Shown here piece after piece: positions 33,329 through 41,240 of a stretch of DNA of 64,000 bases (the stretch's first letter is position 1; the number at the start of each line of letters is the position of its first letter). The position numbers were made by a program, and so were the translations under genes. Origin of the DNA: Weissella diestrammenae (GTDB lineage Bacteria; Bacillota; Bacilli; Lactobacillales; Lactobacillaceae); contig NZ_CP060724.1 of NCBI RefSeq assembly GCF_014397255.1, forward strand, positions 806,001-870,000, read 5' to 3'. Below the pieces are notes generated by a model. That model was not told where the DNA came from and did no database searches. It saw nothing but the letters and a program-made list of their open reading frames with translations.

Positions 33329-34672
33329 ATGGAAAAATATGATGTTTTGTTTATTGGTGCTGGTCAGGCTGCATGGAATGGTGCCATTCCAATGGCTCAA
33401 AAGGGATTGCGGGTGCTAGTGATTGAAAAAGATAAGTTTGGTGGCGTTTGCTCAAATCGGGGGTGCAATGCCAAAATTCTTTTAGATCGCCCATTTTTAT
33501 TGAAGCATATTACAGACCAGATGCAGGGACGAGTTTTTGAAAATCAGTTAACGGTTAACTGGGCTGATTTAATGGCTGTGAAGCAGCAGGTAATTGGCGC
33601 TCAAGACGCCAATAATCGGAATAAATTGATTCGAAATGGGGTCACGGTTATTCGTGGTGAGGCTAAATTCATTGATAATCAGACGGTTCAGGTGCATGAT
33701 ACCGACTATACGGCCGACAAGATTGTCATTGCTGCTGGTACGCGCCCGCATCAATTGACGATTGTTGGCAACGAGTACTTACATTTTAGTGATGATTTCT
33801 TGGATTTACCAGAAATGCCAACCCGATTGACATTGATTGGTGGTGGCTTAGTCGCGACTGAATTGGCATCAATTAGTGCCGAAGCTGGTGCGAAGGTAAC
33901 GATGATTGTTCGCGATGCCCAGCTACTGAAAGGTTTCTATGAAAAGTATGTCACCACTGTGACCGCTGCACTTCAAGCATTAGGGGTTGAAATTTTGTAC
34001 CAAACAACGCCTTCAAAGATTGACCAGACCGACGATGGCTTGGTCATTACGACAAATAATCAACAATTGTCGCCAGTCGATTACATCGTTGATGCAACGG
34101 GGCGCACATCAAATGCGGATCAACTTGGGTTAGAAAATACAGATGTCATTTGCGATGAAAATGGTTGGGTAAAGGTGAATGCGTACTTGCAAACGAATGT
34201 ACCTCAGATTTATGCAACTGGTGATGTCACGAATCATCAACAGCCAGACATCACACCGGTGGCAGCTTTTGAGTCTAAGTATTTAGGGCATGTCTTTACC
34301 CATGAAATTGATACACCGATTGTCTATCCAATCGTGCCACGTGTGGTGTTCACAATTCCTCGATTAGCTCAGTTTGGTGTCATGCCAGTTGGTACGATTA
34401 GTGATGGTGTCGATGAAAATGGTCATACAATCAAACAATTACCAAGTCAAAATGATTGGTTTAAATTGATTCAAAATGAAACAGCGAGTGAAATCACGTT
34501 AGTTTATGATCAAGCGGGATATTTAATTGGTGCGGCAGCAGTTGGTTATGCTGCTGAAGATGAAATTAATGGGTTGTTACCTTATGCCCAATTAAAAATG
34601 GATCGTCAAGCGATGGACCAATTTGTATGGCTGTTCCCAACGTTACAATACATGACCTCTCGTAACGTTTAA
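33329..34672 (+). CDS. FAD/NAD(P)-dependent disulfide-type oxidoreductase without C-terminal His
   Basis: A 447-residue cytoplasmic flavoprotein of the class I pyridine nucleotide-disulfide family: FAD motif GAGQAAWNGAIPMA, redox-active C41-SNRG-C46 in GGVCSNRGCNAK, NAD(P) motif LIGGGLVATELA, second FAD motif IYATGDV. The substrate is unknown. Glutathione and lipoamide reductases end in an interface motif HPTxxE that provides the catalytic base. Here the region reads LFPTLQYMTSRN, so His and Glu are missing. Its paralogue at 35503 shares both features. AGGAGGG precedes the start. The gene is followed by a terminator and then by an OhrR-type regulator, which suggests an oxidative or electrophile stress role. 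Confidence 0.85.
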   Translation: MEKYDVLFIGAGQAAWNGAIPMAQKGLRVLVIEKDKFGGVCSNRGCNAKILLDRPFLLKHITDQMQGRVFENQLTVNWADLMAVKQQVIGAQDANNRNKLIRNGVTVIRGEAKFIDNQTVQVHDTDYTADKIVIAAGTRPHQLTIVGNEYLHFSDDFLDLPEMPTRLTLIGGGLVATELASISAEAGAKVTMIVRDAQLLKGFYEKYVTTVTAALQALGVEILYQTTPSKIDQTDDGLVITTNNQQLSPVDYIVDATGRTSNADQLGLENTDVICDENGWVKVNAYLQTNVPQIYATGDVTNHQQPDITPVAAFESKYLGHVFTHEIDTPIVYPIVPRVVFTIPRLAQFGVMPVGTISDGVDENGHTIKQLPSQNDWFKLIQNETASEITLVYDQAGYLIGAAAVGYAAEDEINGLLPYAQLKMDRQAMDQFVWLFPTLQYMTSRNV

Positions 34673-34734
34673 AGAGTACTATCCATACATGACTGATAAT
34701 TTCAGAGTATATTTTTAGTTATAAAGCATATCGG

Positions 34735-34758
34735 GCAGTCTCTTGAGGCTGCTTTTTT
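34735..34758 (+). terminator. Intrinsic terminator
   Basis: Eight-bp stem GCAGTCTC / GAGGCTGC, TT loop, six T. Confidence 0.85.
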
Positions 34759-34955
34759 ATTATGGGTAAATATGGCGCATATGCGTTCAGGCGACCATTC
34801 CTACCGCTACAAACTTAAAGACAAAGAAGCGGGTTGGTGGTCAATTGAAGCAAAATGACAGCTGGACAAAACGCAATAAATGGTGCACAATTTAATTGTG
34901 TTAATTAATGAGCGATAGTCAATCAAAGGGTTGCTTTTAATAGTTTTAGTACGTA

Positions 34956-34969
34956 GTTAATTAATTAAC
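34956..34969. promoter_or_regulatory. Candidate OhrR operator
   Basis: GTTAATTAATTAAC is a perfect 14-bp palindrome 40 bases before the MarR/OhrR-type gene. AT-rich dyads of this kind are usual MarR-family targets; autoregulation is inferred. Confidence 0.5.
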
Positions 34970-35009
34970 CAGTGCAGAAAATGAAATTGATTGGAATGGA
35001 AGCAATTAT

Positions 35010-35450
35010 ATGCAATTTGATTTAGAAAATCTCTCTTTAGACAGTCACTTATGCTTTAATCTTTATGTCACATCACGGGCAGTTCAACGGCTCTATAATC
35101 CACAGCTTAAGGCTTTGGGATTAACGTATCCTCAATATCTTGTTTTAGTGAGTTTATCGGAGCAACCAGTAATGACGGTGAATGAGATTGGTCACTTGCT
35201 TGACCTTGAATCAGGAACGTTGACACCTTTGTTGAAACGGATGGAAAGCATCGGCTTTATTTCGCGGTCGCGTCGTCATGATGACGAGCGGGTGGTACAA
35301 ATTGAACTTTTGCCAGCCGGTCGAGCTAAACGTCAAGAAGCATTGATGTTGCCAAAGATGTTAGTCGAAAAAAGTGGCTTAAACGAAGAAGAGTGGCATG
35401 ATTTATTTAACTTGACCGCTAAGTTGTTTCATAATTTGTCACAAGAATAA
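35010..35450 (+). CDS. OhrR-type MarR regulator (organic peroxide sensor)
   Basis: A 146-residue winged-helix dimer of the MarR family, OhrR/MgrA branch. The N-terminal segment DSHLCFNLYVTSRAVQRLY places a cysteine at residue 15, the position of the peroxide-reactive Cys15 in Bacillus subtilis OhrR. The following YPQYLVLVSLSEQ, the DNA-binding helix (LESGTLTPLLKRMESIGFI) and the wing RSRRHDDERVVQIEL are typical. It is likely a repressor released by organic hydroperoxides. It lies between two related flavoproteins and 52 bases before the second, which it probably controls together with hemH. No ohr peroxidase gene is present nearby. Confidence 0.88.
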   Translation: MQFDLENLSLDSHLCFNLYVTSRAVQRLYNPQLKALGLTYPQYLVLVSLSEQPVMTVNEIGHLLDLESGTLTPLLKRMESIGFISRSRRHDDERVVQIELLPAGRAKRQEALMLPKMLVEKSGLNEEEWHDLFNLTAKLFHNLSQE

Positions 35451-35502
35451 GCACTAACGTTGATGATGTATTGCATTAGAATCAAATTATTGGAGGAGAA
35501 TC

Positions 35503-36840
35503 ATGATGACATATCAATTTGATGTTTTATATTTGGGTAGTGGGCATGGCACATTTGATGGTGCTATCCCGTTAGCAGCTAAAGGTTTGCGTGTGGGTGT
35601 GATTGAAGCAAATAAAATTGGTGGTACCTGTCCAAATTATGGCTGCAACGCAAAAATTCTATTAGATGCCCCTGTGCAATTGCAACGCGAATTTGAGCGA
35701 TTAAATGGCCATGGGATTTCAGGACAAGTACAAATCGACTGGGCAGCTGATGTTAAACATAAGGATATGGTTATTCAAGATTTGCCAGCGATGATTGCAG
35801 GCGGATTGCGCGAGCAGGGGGTTGAAATCATCCATGGTCATGGTCGGTTTGTCGATGCCCATACAGTTACAGTTGATGGGAAAGAATACACAGCTGAAAA
35901 AATTGTGATTGCAACCGGATTACGGCCAAAGCCATTGACGATTGAGGGACAAGCGTATGTTCATGATTCAACCGATTTTATGGCGCTCGATCATATGCCT
36001 GATAAGTTGGTTATTATTGGTTCAGGCTATATTGCGTTAGAATTTGCGACAATTGCAAATGCAGCTGGGGCACAAGTCACCGTCTTATTCAATCATGAAG
36101 CAGGATTAAAACAATTTCACCAACCATATGTTGAACTGGTTTTGTCAGACTTAATTCAACGTGGTGTGACAATTGTTCGTGATGTTAAAACACAAGCGAT
36201 TCAATCCCAAGCAGATCATTTAATTGTGGTGACTAATCAATCGACTTATGCAGCTGATTGGATTTTAAACGCAACCGGTCGGATACCAAATACTGATGAA
36301 TTAGGATTAGCAGCGATTGGCGTTCAAACGACTGAGCAAGGGATTGTCGTCAATGATCATCTGCAAACGACCGTGGCAAATATTTATGCATCTGGGGATG
36401 TGTTGGACAAAAAGCAACCAAAGTTAACGCCAACGGCTATTTTTGAATCACTATATTTGATGCGTCAATTTGCAGGAATGACCGATCAAGCGATTGATTA
36501 TCCAGTGATTCCAACGGTTGTCTTTACGTCACCACGAATTGCGCAAGCAGGTATTTCGGTCTCTGAAGCACAAGCAATGCCTACCAAATATGAGATTAAA
36601 CGAAATAAAATCAGTGATAGTTGGTATCGACAGGTCACACAAGAAACGGTGGGTGAAAGTACGCTCATCTTTGACCGTGAAAGTGGTCATTTGGTTGGGG
36701 CGATTGAAGTTTCTGCTCAAGCAGACGATGTCATCAATACGCTCTTGCCAGCAATCGAATTTGACTATACCGCTGAGCAATTGAACCGTTTGGTACCTTT
36801 GTTCCCATCAATTACAAGTGATGCTTTAGGCATGCTCTAA
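35503..36840 (+). CDS. FAD/NAD(P)-dependent oxidoreductase, paralogue of the 33329 gene
   Basis: A 445-residue flavoprotein with the same plan as the protein at 33329: GSGHGTFDGAIPLAAKGLRV, redox cysteines C43 and C48 in GGTCPNYGCNAK, NAD(P) motif IIGSGYIALEFATIANAAGA, and IYASGDV. The C-terminal base motif HPTxxE is replaced by LFPSITSDALGML. GGAGGAG lies before two tandem ATG codons (35503 and 35506); either may be used. It follows the OhrR-type gene and is 11 bases before hemH, so the three form an operon. The substrate could be a low-molecular-weight disulfide, a quinone or a metal ion; sequence does not decide. Confidence 0.85.
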   Translation: MMTYQFDVLYLGSGHGTFDGAIPLAAKGLRVGVIEANKIGGTCPNYGCNAKILLDAPVQLQREFERLNGHGISGQVQIDWAADVKHKDMVIQDLPAMIAGGLREQGVEIIHGHGRFVDAHTVTVDGKEYTAEKIVIATGLRPKPLTIEGQAYVHDSTDFMALDHMPDKLVIIGSGYIALEFATIANAAGAQVTVLFNHEAGLKQFHQPYVELVLSDLIQRGVTIVRDVKTQAIQSQADHLIVVTNQSTYAADWILNATGRIPNTDELGLAAIGVQTTEQGIVVNDHLQTTVANIYASGDVLDKKQPKLTPTAIFESLYLMRQFAGMTDQAIDYPVIPTVVFTSPRIAQAGISVSEAQAMPTKYEIKRNKISDSWYRQVTQETVGESTLIFDRESGHLVGAIEVSAQADDVINTLLPAIEFDYTAEQLNRLVPLFPSITSDALGML

Positions 36841-36851
36841 AGGGGTAGAAA

Positions 36852-37790
36852 ATGGTTAAAGGATTATTACTGGTAAATTTGGGCACACCTGATACATTTG
36901 CTACGTCAGACGTTCGTGCTTATTTAAATGAGTTTTTGTCAGATCCTAACGTTATCAAAATGCCGAAGTGGCTGTGGCAACCGATTTTACATCGGTTTAT
37001 ATTGCCGACACGCTCATGGCATTCAGCAGCATTATATGAACGGATTTGGGACCGAGGCGAATCGCCCTTGAGAAAGTATACACGTTTGCAGGCTGAGCAA
37101 GTACAAGCACAATTACCTGATTGGATTGTGAAGTATGCCATGACATATCGTATGCCACGTGTGATTGATGAATTACATGCTTTAAAAGCAGCTGGGGCTG
37201 ATAAAATTGTTGTTTTACCATTGTTTCCGCAATATAGTGCAACGACAACTAAAACGATTGAAGAACAAGTTGCTGCCAGTGGTGTCGAGGCACAAGTGAT
37301 TAAAAATTTCTATGCGCACCCCAAATATCTTGACTTACTGGCGAAAAACATTGCAGCGCGTTGGCAAACGAAACAATATGATAAATTATTATTGAGTTAT
37401 CATGGTTTACCTACGTCATATATTCGCCAAGGTGATCCATATTTAGAACAAGTCAATGCAACGACGACTGGAATTATGTCCCGCATGCCTGATTTAAATG
37501 CTGATAATACAATGCAAGTCTTTCAGTCTAAATTTGGACCAATGCCCTGGTTAAAACCATATTTAAAAGCGACACTGGCACAATTACCGATGCATAATGA
37601 ACGACGTGTATTAGTTGCTTTACCAGCCTTTGTTGCTGACTGTATTGAAACGCTAGAAGAGATTCAAGTTGAAAATCATGATGAGTTTCTGGCGATGGGC
37701 GGCGAACTGTTCGATGTTGTTCAACCATTTAATGATAGTTTGGCTTTTACTGATTTATTAGTAACTTTGGCCAGGGATACTTTGAATTAA
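36852..37790 (+). CDS. hemH: Ferrochelatase (HemH/CpfC family)
   Basis: It inserts iron into a porphyrin; in Gram-positive bacteria the substrate is usually coproporphyrin III. The 312 residues show the family start GLLLVNLGTPD, YRMPRVIDELHALKAAG, the FPQYSATTTKTIEE segment, the metal-site histidine H184 in LLSYHGLPTSYI, QSKFGPMPWLKP, and ADCIETLEEI with the conserved glutamates. Most lactic acid bacteria cannot make heme and this window has no other heme gene, so the enzyme may act on imported porphyrin or remove it. It is the last gene of the OhrR operon. AAAGGGG precedes the start. Confidence 0.93.
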   Translation: MVKGLLLVNLGTPDTFATSDVRAYLNEFLSDPNVIKMPKWLWQPILHRFILPTRSWHSAALYERIWDRGESPLRKYTRLQAEQVQAQLPDWIVKYAMTYRMPRVIDELHALKAAGADKIVVLPLFPQYSATTTKTIEEQVAASGVEAQVIKNFYAHPKYLDLLAKNIAARWQTKQYDKLLLSYHGLPTSYIRQGDPYLEQVNATTTGIMSRMPDLNADNTMQVFQSKFGPMPWLKPYLKATLAQLPMHNERRVLVALPAFVADCIETLEEIQVENHDEFLAMGGELFDVVQPFNDSLAFTDLLVTLARDTLN

Positions 37791-37798
37791 AACCAACG

Positions 37799-37874
37799 GC
37801 CTGTAAGATGCAACATATTGTTAATGTGAGTGATTAATCACTTAGTAATGTAACAATTGCATGCAGGCTTTTTT
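37799..37874 (+). terminator. Long hairpin terminator after hemH
   Basis: Outer arms GCCTG..TGCAA and TTGCA..CAGGC with an inner dyad AGTGATTAATCACT, followed by six T. Confidence 0.7.
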
Positions 37875-38006
37875 GGATATTAATTTAAATTGTTTGAAAT
37901 AGACGAGTTAGGGCGTTGTGATAAAATTATTTCCATGGAAAGCTTACGTAAATATGGAATAGTGGTGTATGCCGAAAGTCTGAGCATCAAAATTTGAAGG
38001 GAACCA

Positions 38007-38015
38007 TGCTATACT
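38007..38015 (+). promoter_or_regulatory. Extended -10 promoter of the small gene
   Basis: TGCTATACT (TGnTATACT) lies 28 bases before the start of the 44-codon gene. No good -35 is seen. Confidence 0.5.
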
Positions 38016-38042
38016 CTACTCATGGAAAGGAGGTAAATAATT

Positions 38043-38177
38043 ATGGCAGAAGGGAATTTAAATGCAATTCGCACGTATATTGAAGAAATTAACGATTTGA
38101 GTTTGTTGGATCAACTAGATGCGCTAATTATCGAGCGTCGCAAAGTATTGGTGGATGGTCAGAAGAATACAGATTAA
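38043..38177 (+). CDS. Small protein of unknown function (44 aa)
   Basis: A 44-codon frame with a near-perfect ribosome site AAAGGAGG (38026-38033) 9 bases before ATG and an extended -10 promoter just upstream, which is why I call it despite its size. The product (MAEGNLNAIRTYIEEINDLS...) is acidic and looks like two short amphipathic helices (LNAIRTYIEEI; LLDQLDALIIERRKVLV), so a small soluble helical hairpin or a partner-binding protein is plausible. I do not recognise a family. It lies between hemH and a tRNA-Asn gene. Confidence 0.65.
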   Translation: MAEGNLNAIRTYIEEINDLSLLDQLDALIIERRKVLVDGQKNTD

Positions 38178-38217
38178 ATCTTTCGGTCAATTGAGAGCAG
38201 ATGATAATTACTAGTGG

Positions 38218-38246
38218 TTGACAAATGCATACAAAATTTCTAAAAT
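38218..38246 (+). promoter_or_regulatory. tRNA-Asn promoter
   Basis: TTGACA (38218-38223), 17 bases, TAAAAT (38241-38246), 34 bases before the tRNA. Confidence 0.8.
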
Positions 38247-38279
38247 TATATCTTGTGGTAGATAAACTACCAAAGTGAT

Positions 38280-38352
38280 TCCGAATTAGCTCAGTTGGTA
38301 GAGCACACGACTGTTAATCGTGCTGTCGTCGGTTCGAGCCCGACATTCGGAG
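38280..38352 (+). tRNA. tRNA-Asn (GTT), second copy
   Basis: The 73 bases are identical to the gene at 9325-9397: acceptor TCCGAAT / ATTCGGA, anticodon loop CTGTTAA. It has its own promoter and terminator. Confidence 0.96.
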
Positions 38353-38364
38353 TGAATTAGAATT

Positions 38365-38391
38365 AAACTCACAGAAATGTGAGTTTTTTTG
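38365..38391 (+). terminator. Intrinsic terminator after tRNA-Asn
   Basis: Stem AAACTCACA / TGTGAGTTT with GAAA loop and T run. Confidence 0.9.
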
Positions 38392-38573
38392 TATATGAAA
38401 AAACATTTAAACTGTTTAAGGATGTCAACATGTGACCCAGAATGATTTTTTAAAATGGTATCTCGGAGATTAGGTGAACAAACAAGCACGTATGTCGTTG
38501 AATGTCTTTTAAATAAGGTATAATAACAGTATATTTTTAGCATGGCATGACTGGTCAAAAAGGTGGTGGCGAG

Positions 38574-39398
38574 ATGCGGACAATAACATTGAATAACGGC
38601 GTTGAAATGCCGATGATTGGATTTGGTACTGACATTAGTGGTGATTTGACAGCACTTGAACCGACGTTAACGTTAACTATTCAGGCAGGGTATCGATTAT
38701 TTGACACTGCAGCAAGTTACGGGAATCAAAGACAATTAGGACAATTTTTTTCAACCGCTGGGATTCCACGTGACGAGTTGTTTATCACATCGAAGGTGGC
38801 ACAAACGGAGCAGGGCTATCAACAGACGTTGGCTGCATTTGAGGCAACGACGCAGGCTTTGCAGACCGATTATTTAGATTTATATCTCGTGCATTGGCCA
38901 AAATATGGCCCATTTTTTGAGACCTGGCGCGCACTAGAAACGTTATACCGAGCAGGTAAAGTACAGGCAATTGGTGTTTCAAACTTTGAAAGTCATCATC
39001 TGGATCGGTTGTTAACGCAGGCGACGATTATGCCGGCTATCGATCAAGTTGAAACGCATCCATATTTTAATCAACACGTTTTACATGAATATTTAACAAC
39101 CTTGGGGATTTATCATCAAGCATGGTCACCTTTAGGTCGTGGTCAAGTACTGCATGATCCAGTTATTGCAAAAATCGCGGAACGTTATCAGGTATCAGTG
39201 GCACAAATTATTTTGGCATGGCATTTACAAAAAAATGTGGCGATTATTCCAAGCACAACGCATGCAGAGCGCATACAAGAGAATTTAAACCTTGACTTTC
39301 AATTGACAGTCAAAGATATGGCAAAGATTGATGCTTTGCAGCGTGGCGAACGAATTATGGGTGCCCCAGACGAAAATTATATGGAAGATAAGTGGTAA
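38574..39398 (+). CDS. Aldo/keto reductase
   Basis: A cytoplasmic NADPH-dependent reductase of aldehydes or ketones, 274 residues, TIM barrel. The catalytic tetrad is visible: Asp and Tyr in FDTAASYGN, Lys in FITSKV, His in LVHWPKYGP. The cofactor-side motifs IGVSNFESHHLDRLL, PAIDQVETHPYFNQ and IIPSTTHAERIQENL are typical of the 2,5-diketogluconate reductase-like branch. ATG 38574 is chosen because AGGTGG lies 7 bases upstream; an in-frame ATG at 38547 has no such site. The gene for the unknown protein at 39403 begins 4 bases after its stop, so the two share a transcript. The substrate cannot be named. Confidence 0.9.
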   Translation: MRTITLNNGVEMPMIGFGTDISGDLTALEPTLTLTIQAGYRLFDTAASYGNQRQLGQFFSTAGIPRDELFITSKVAQTEQGYQQTLAAFEATTQALQTDYLDLYLVHWPKYGPFFETWRALETLYRAGKVQAIGVSNFESHHLDRLLTQATIMPAIDQVETHPYFNQHVLHEYLTTLGIYHQAWSPLGRGQVLHDPVIAKIAERYQVSVAQIILAWHLQKNVAIIPSTTHAERIQENLNLDFQLTVKDMAKIDALQRGERIMGAPDENYMEDKW

Positions 39399-39402
39399 CA
39401 TC

Positions 39403-40062
39403 ATGGTCAAACAAGGCAGTTTTGCACAATCATCAAGCATTAAACAGCAGAAAAACTTCAGACGCCGACAGCCAGCAAAACAAATGAATCAAATTGATGA
39501 CCAACAATTACATGATTTTTTACTCGTCCGTTATCATTTAACACAAAAGCATCAGCAAGCACCAATTGTACAAGAAACCATGAGCCGTTTTTTAGAAATG
39601 CTAATTAATGAAGGTGATAATGAGAATCATTGGCAATTGCAATCGTTAGTGACGTCATTGTTACAACGGATTGGCAACCAAGTGCCATGGCAATTCTATT
39701 ATATTTTAGCGAGTGAATGGACAAAGTTTACCCACTTCTTAGTCAAAGAATTGCCAAGTGTGCCACTTGCACGGCGGAAAACCATTGATACACTGTCCAC
39801 AGATCAGTTTCAAATGATATTGAAGCAACATTTAGCTATTAATTGGTTTATGGGTCAATATGCACAACAACCAGAACGGCTAGGTCAAGTGACAAGGGCT
39901 CAGATTGATGCGTTAGAACAAGGCATGAGTACGCCGGTTAATCAAATTGATTGGCAACGGGTGCAGAGTTTGTATAGCACTGTGCCATTGATAGAACCAC
40001 AAAACGGAGAAGATGTGGCAGGATTGAAATGGTGGCAAACCTTACGGCAAATTAAAGTGTGA
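39403..40062 (+). CDS. Hypothetical protein, 219 aa
   Basis: I do not recognise a family. The first 30 residues are basic and glutamine-rich (KQGSFAQSSSIKQQKNFRRR), and the rest looks all-helical with many aromatic residues (WQFYYILASEWTKFTHFLVKE; LAINWFMGQYAQQPERLGQ). No signal peptide or membrane segment is seen, so it is probably cytoplasmic. It starts 4 bases after the aldo/keto reductase stop, with TAAGTGG as a weak ribosome site, and is probably translated by coupling. No terminator was recognised in the 265 bases that follow. Confidence 0.75.
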   Translation: MVKQGSFAQSSSIKQQKNFRRRQPAKQMNQIDDQQLHDFLLVRYHLTQKHQQAPIVQETMSRFLEMLINEGDNENHWQLQSLVTSLLQRIGNQVPWQFYYILASEWTKFTHFLVKELPSVPLARRKTIDTLSTDQFQMILKQHLAINWFMGQYAQQPERLGQVTRAQIDALEQGMSTPVNQIDWQRVQSLYSTVPLIEPQNGEDVAGLKWWQTLRQIKV

Positions 40063-40261
40063 GTTTGATTGAGATGTCCGTTGATTTTTAATTGAGAGGA
40101 TTAAAAACATTTTGTTTATCAGGCGGTCAGTGACCTTGATAGCGAGTTAATAATTTGTGATTTCAATAAAAATCAAAAAAATTAAATAGCTAAAAACGCT
40201 AATTAAAAGGGCTAAAATAGGTGGTTAATGAATTGTTCAAAAATTTAATTAGTAAAATAGA

Positions 40262-40290
40262 TTGACATTTATTGTGGTACTTGGTAAGAT
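40262..40290 (+). promoter_or_regulatory. Promoter of the tRNA Leu-Thr-Arg cluster
   Basis: TTGACA (40262-40267), 17 bases, TAAGAT (40285-40290), followed by ATAAAAGTTGT. The -10 and flanks (TTGGTAAGATATAAAAGTTG) match the rRNA promoter at 3983-4020. Confidence 0.88.
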
Positions 40291-40327
40291 ATAAAAGTTG
40301 TTTAAGCCAAACGGGCGAAACATCTAT

Positions 40328-40410
40328 GCGGATGTGGCGGAACTGGCAGACGCGCAGGATTTAGGTTCCTGTGTCCTTGTGACGTGCAGGTTCGATTCCT
40401 GTCATCCGCA
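40328..40410 (+). tRNA. tRNA-Leu (TAG)
   Basis: An 83-base class II tRNA: acceptor GCGGATG / CATCCGC, anticodon stem CAGGA / TCCTG with loop TTTAGGT (TAG), long variable arm. Confidence 0.95.
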
Positions 40411-40424
40411 TTTATATCTATCAA

Positions 40425-40497
40425 GCCGACTTAGCTCAGTTGGCAGAGCACTTCACTAGTAATGAAGGGGTCGCTGGTTCGAATCCAGTAGTCGGCA
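40425..40497 (+). tRNA. tRNA-Thr (AGT)
   Basis: Acceptor GCCGACT / AGTCGGC, D arm GCTC / GAGC, anticodon stem CTTCA / TGAAG with loop CTAGTAA, so the anticodon is AGT. Position 34 is A, normally deaminated to inosine. In most bacteria only tRNA-Arg (ACG) has A34; a threonine tRNA with A34 is uncommon. Confidence 0.93.
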
Positions 40498-40536
40498 TTG
40501 GCTTGATAAATATGAACAGCCATATCAATATATTAT

Positions 40537-40610
40537 GCACCTGTAGCGCAACTGGATAGAGTGTCTGACTACGAATCAGAAGGTTGCAGGTTCGAGTCCT
40601 GCCAGGTGCA
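40537..40610 (+). tRNA. tRNA-Arg (ACG)
   Basis: Acceptor GCACCTG / CAGGTGC, anticodon stem CTGA(C) region with loop CTACGAA (ACG). A34 is converted to inosine by TadA in bacteria. Confidence 0.95.
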
Positions 40611-40624
40611 TCAATTAAACAAGA

Positions 40625-40655
40625 AAAAAGAGATCGGCATAGCTGGTCTCTTTTC
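40625..40655 (+). terminator. Terminator of the tRNA cluster
   Basis: AAAAGAGATC / GGTCTCTTTT stem with an A run before and T after it. Confidence 0.8.
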
Positions 40656-40710
40656 TTATCGTAAAAATGATTAAATCATTAGGTATTCTGTTGGTTTTCA
40701 ATTATAATTA

Positions 40711-40727
40711 AGTCAAGATTGGTCAAA
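40711..40727 (+). promoter_or_regulatory. CtsR operator
   Basis: AGTCAAGATTGGTCAAA resembles the CtsR direct heptad repeat GGTCAAA-N3-GGTCAAA, with the first heptad imperfect. It lies just after a TATAAT (40703-40708) and 31 bases before ctsR, so ctsR-clpC is probably autoregulated by heat-labile CtsR. Confidence 0.7.
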
Positions 40728-40758
40728 GGTTGACCAGAAAGGTGACGAGGTGGGGTAA

Positions 40759-41238
40759 ATGGCGGATAAAAACATGTCAGATATCATCGAAGCTTATCTT
40801 TTGCAATTGATGGCTGAGGAAAAGTATGCTGAAATTCAACGTTCTGAACTTGCCCGCCGCTTTGCTGTTGTACCGTCGCAAATTAATTATGTTATTAATA
40901 GTCGTTTTTCGACGAAACGCGGATACATTGTTCAATCGAAACGTGGCGGTGGTGGTTACATTCGGATTGAGAAAGTTGCGATTCGACAAGAGCACGGGTG
41001 GTTAGATCAATTAATTGCTGAGGTAGGTCAACGGATTACACCGAGTGGCGCAAATGAAGTTGTTCATCTTTTATGTGCCGAACATCTCGTGACAGCGCAT
41101 GAAGTCGAGTTAATTATGGCGATGCTCAATCGGGAAGCGCTAGATGTTGGAAATGTCGAGACTTCAGATGTGTTACGAGCACAGTTGCTCAAAAATTTAT
41201 TGAATCGGTTGCGTTTTGATATTGCAAAGGAGTTTTAA
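40759..41238 (+). CDS. ctsR: Class III stress gene repressor CtsR
   Basis: A 159-residue dimeric repressor of clp genes. The N-terminal helix-turn-helix (SELARRFAVVPSQINYVINSRFS) is followed by the glycine-rich wing tip SKRGGGGYIRIEKV, which in CtsR senses heat. The C-terminal half carries the dimer/McsB-contact region. It precedes clpC by 2 bases, whose ribosome site (AAAGGAG) lies inside the ctsR end. mcsA and mcsB, which sit between these genes in Bacillus, are absent, as in other lactic acid bacteria. AGGTGACGAGGTGGGG precedes the start. Confidence 0.95.
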   Translation: MADKNMSDIIEAYLLQLMAEEKYAEIQRSELARRFAVVPSQINYVINSRFSTKRGYIVQSKRGGGGYIRIEKVAIRQEHGWLDQLIAEVGQRITPSGANEVVHLLCAEHLVTAHEVELIMAMLNREALDVGNVETSDVLRAQLLKNLLNRLRFDIAKEF

Positions 41239-41240
41239 TT

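Larger units (their letters stand above)
34673..35009 (+). other. Intergenic region with terminator and MarR-type palindrome
   Basis: It holds the terminator at 34735 and the 14-bp palindrome at 34956. A 28-codon open frame at 34772-34858 (MAHMRSGDHSYRYKLKDKEA) has no ribosome site and is not called. Nothing else is recognised. Confidence 0.5.

Noticed and set aside
34772-34858. 28-codon frame MAHMRSGDHSYRYKLKDKEA...
   Set aside because: It looks protein-like but has no ribosome site or family and follows a terminator; too short to support.
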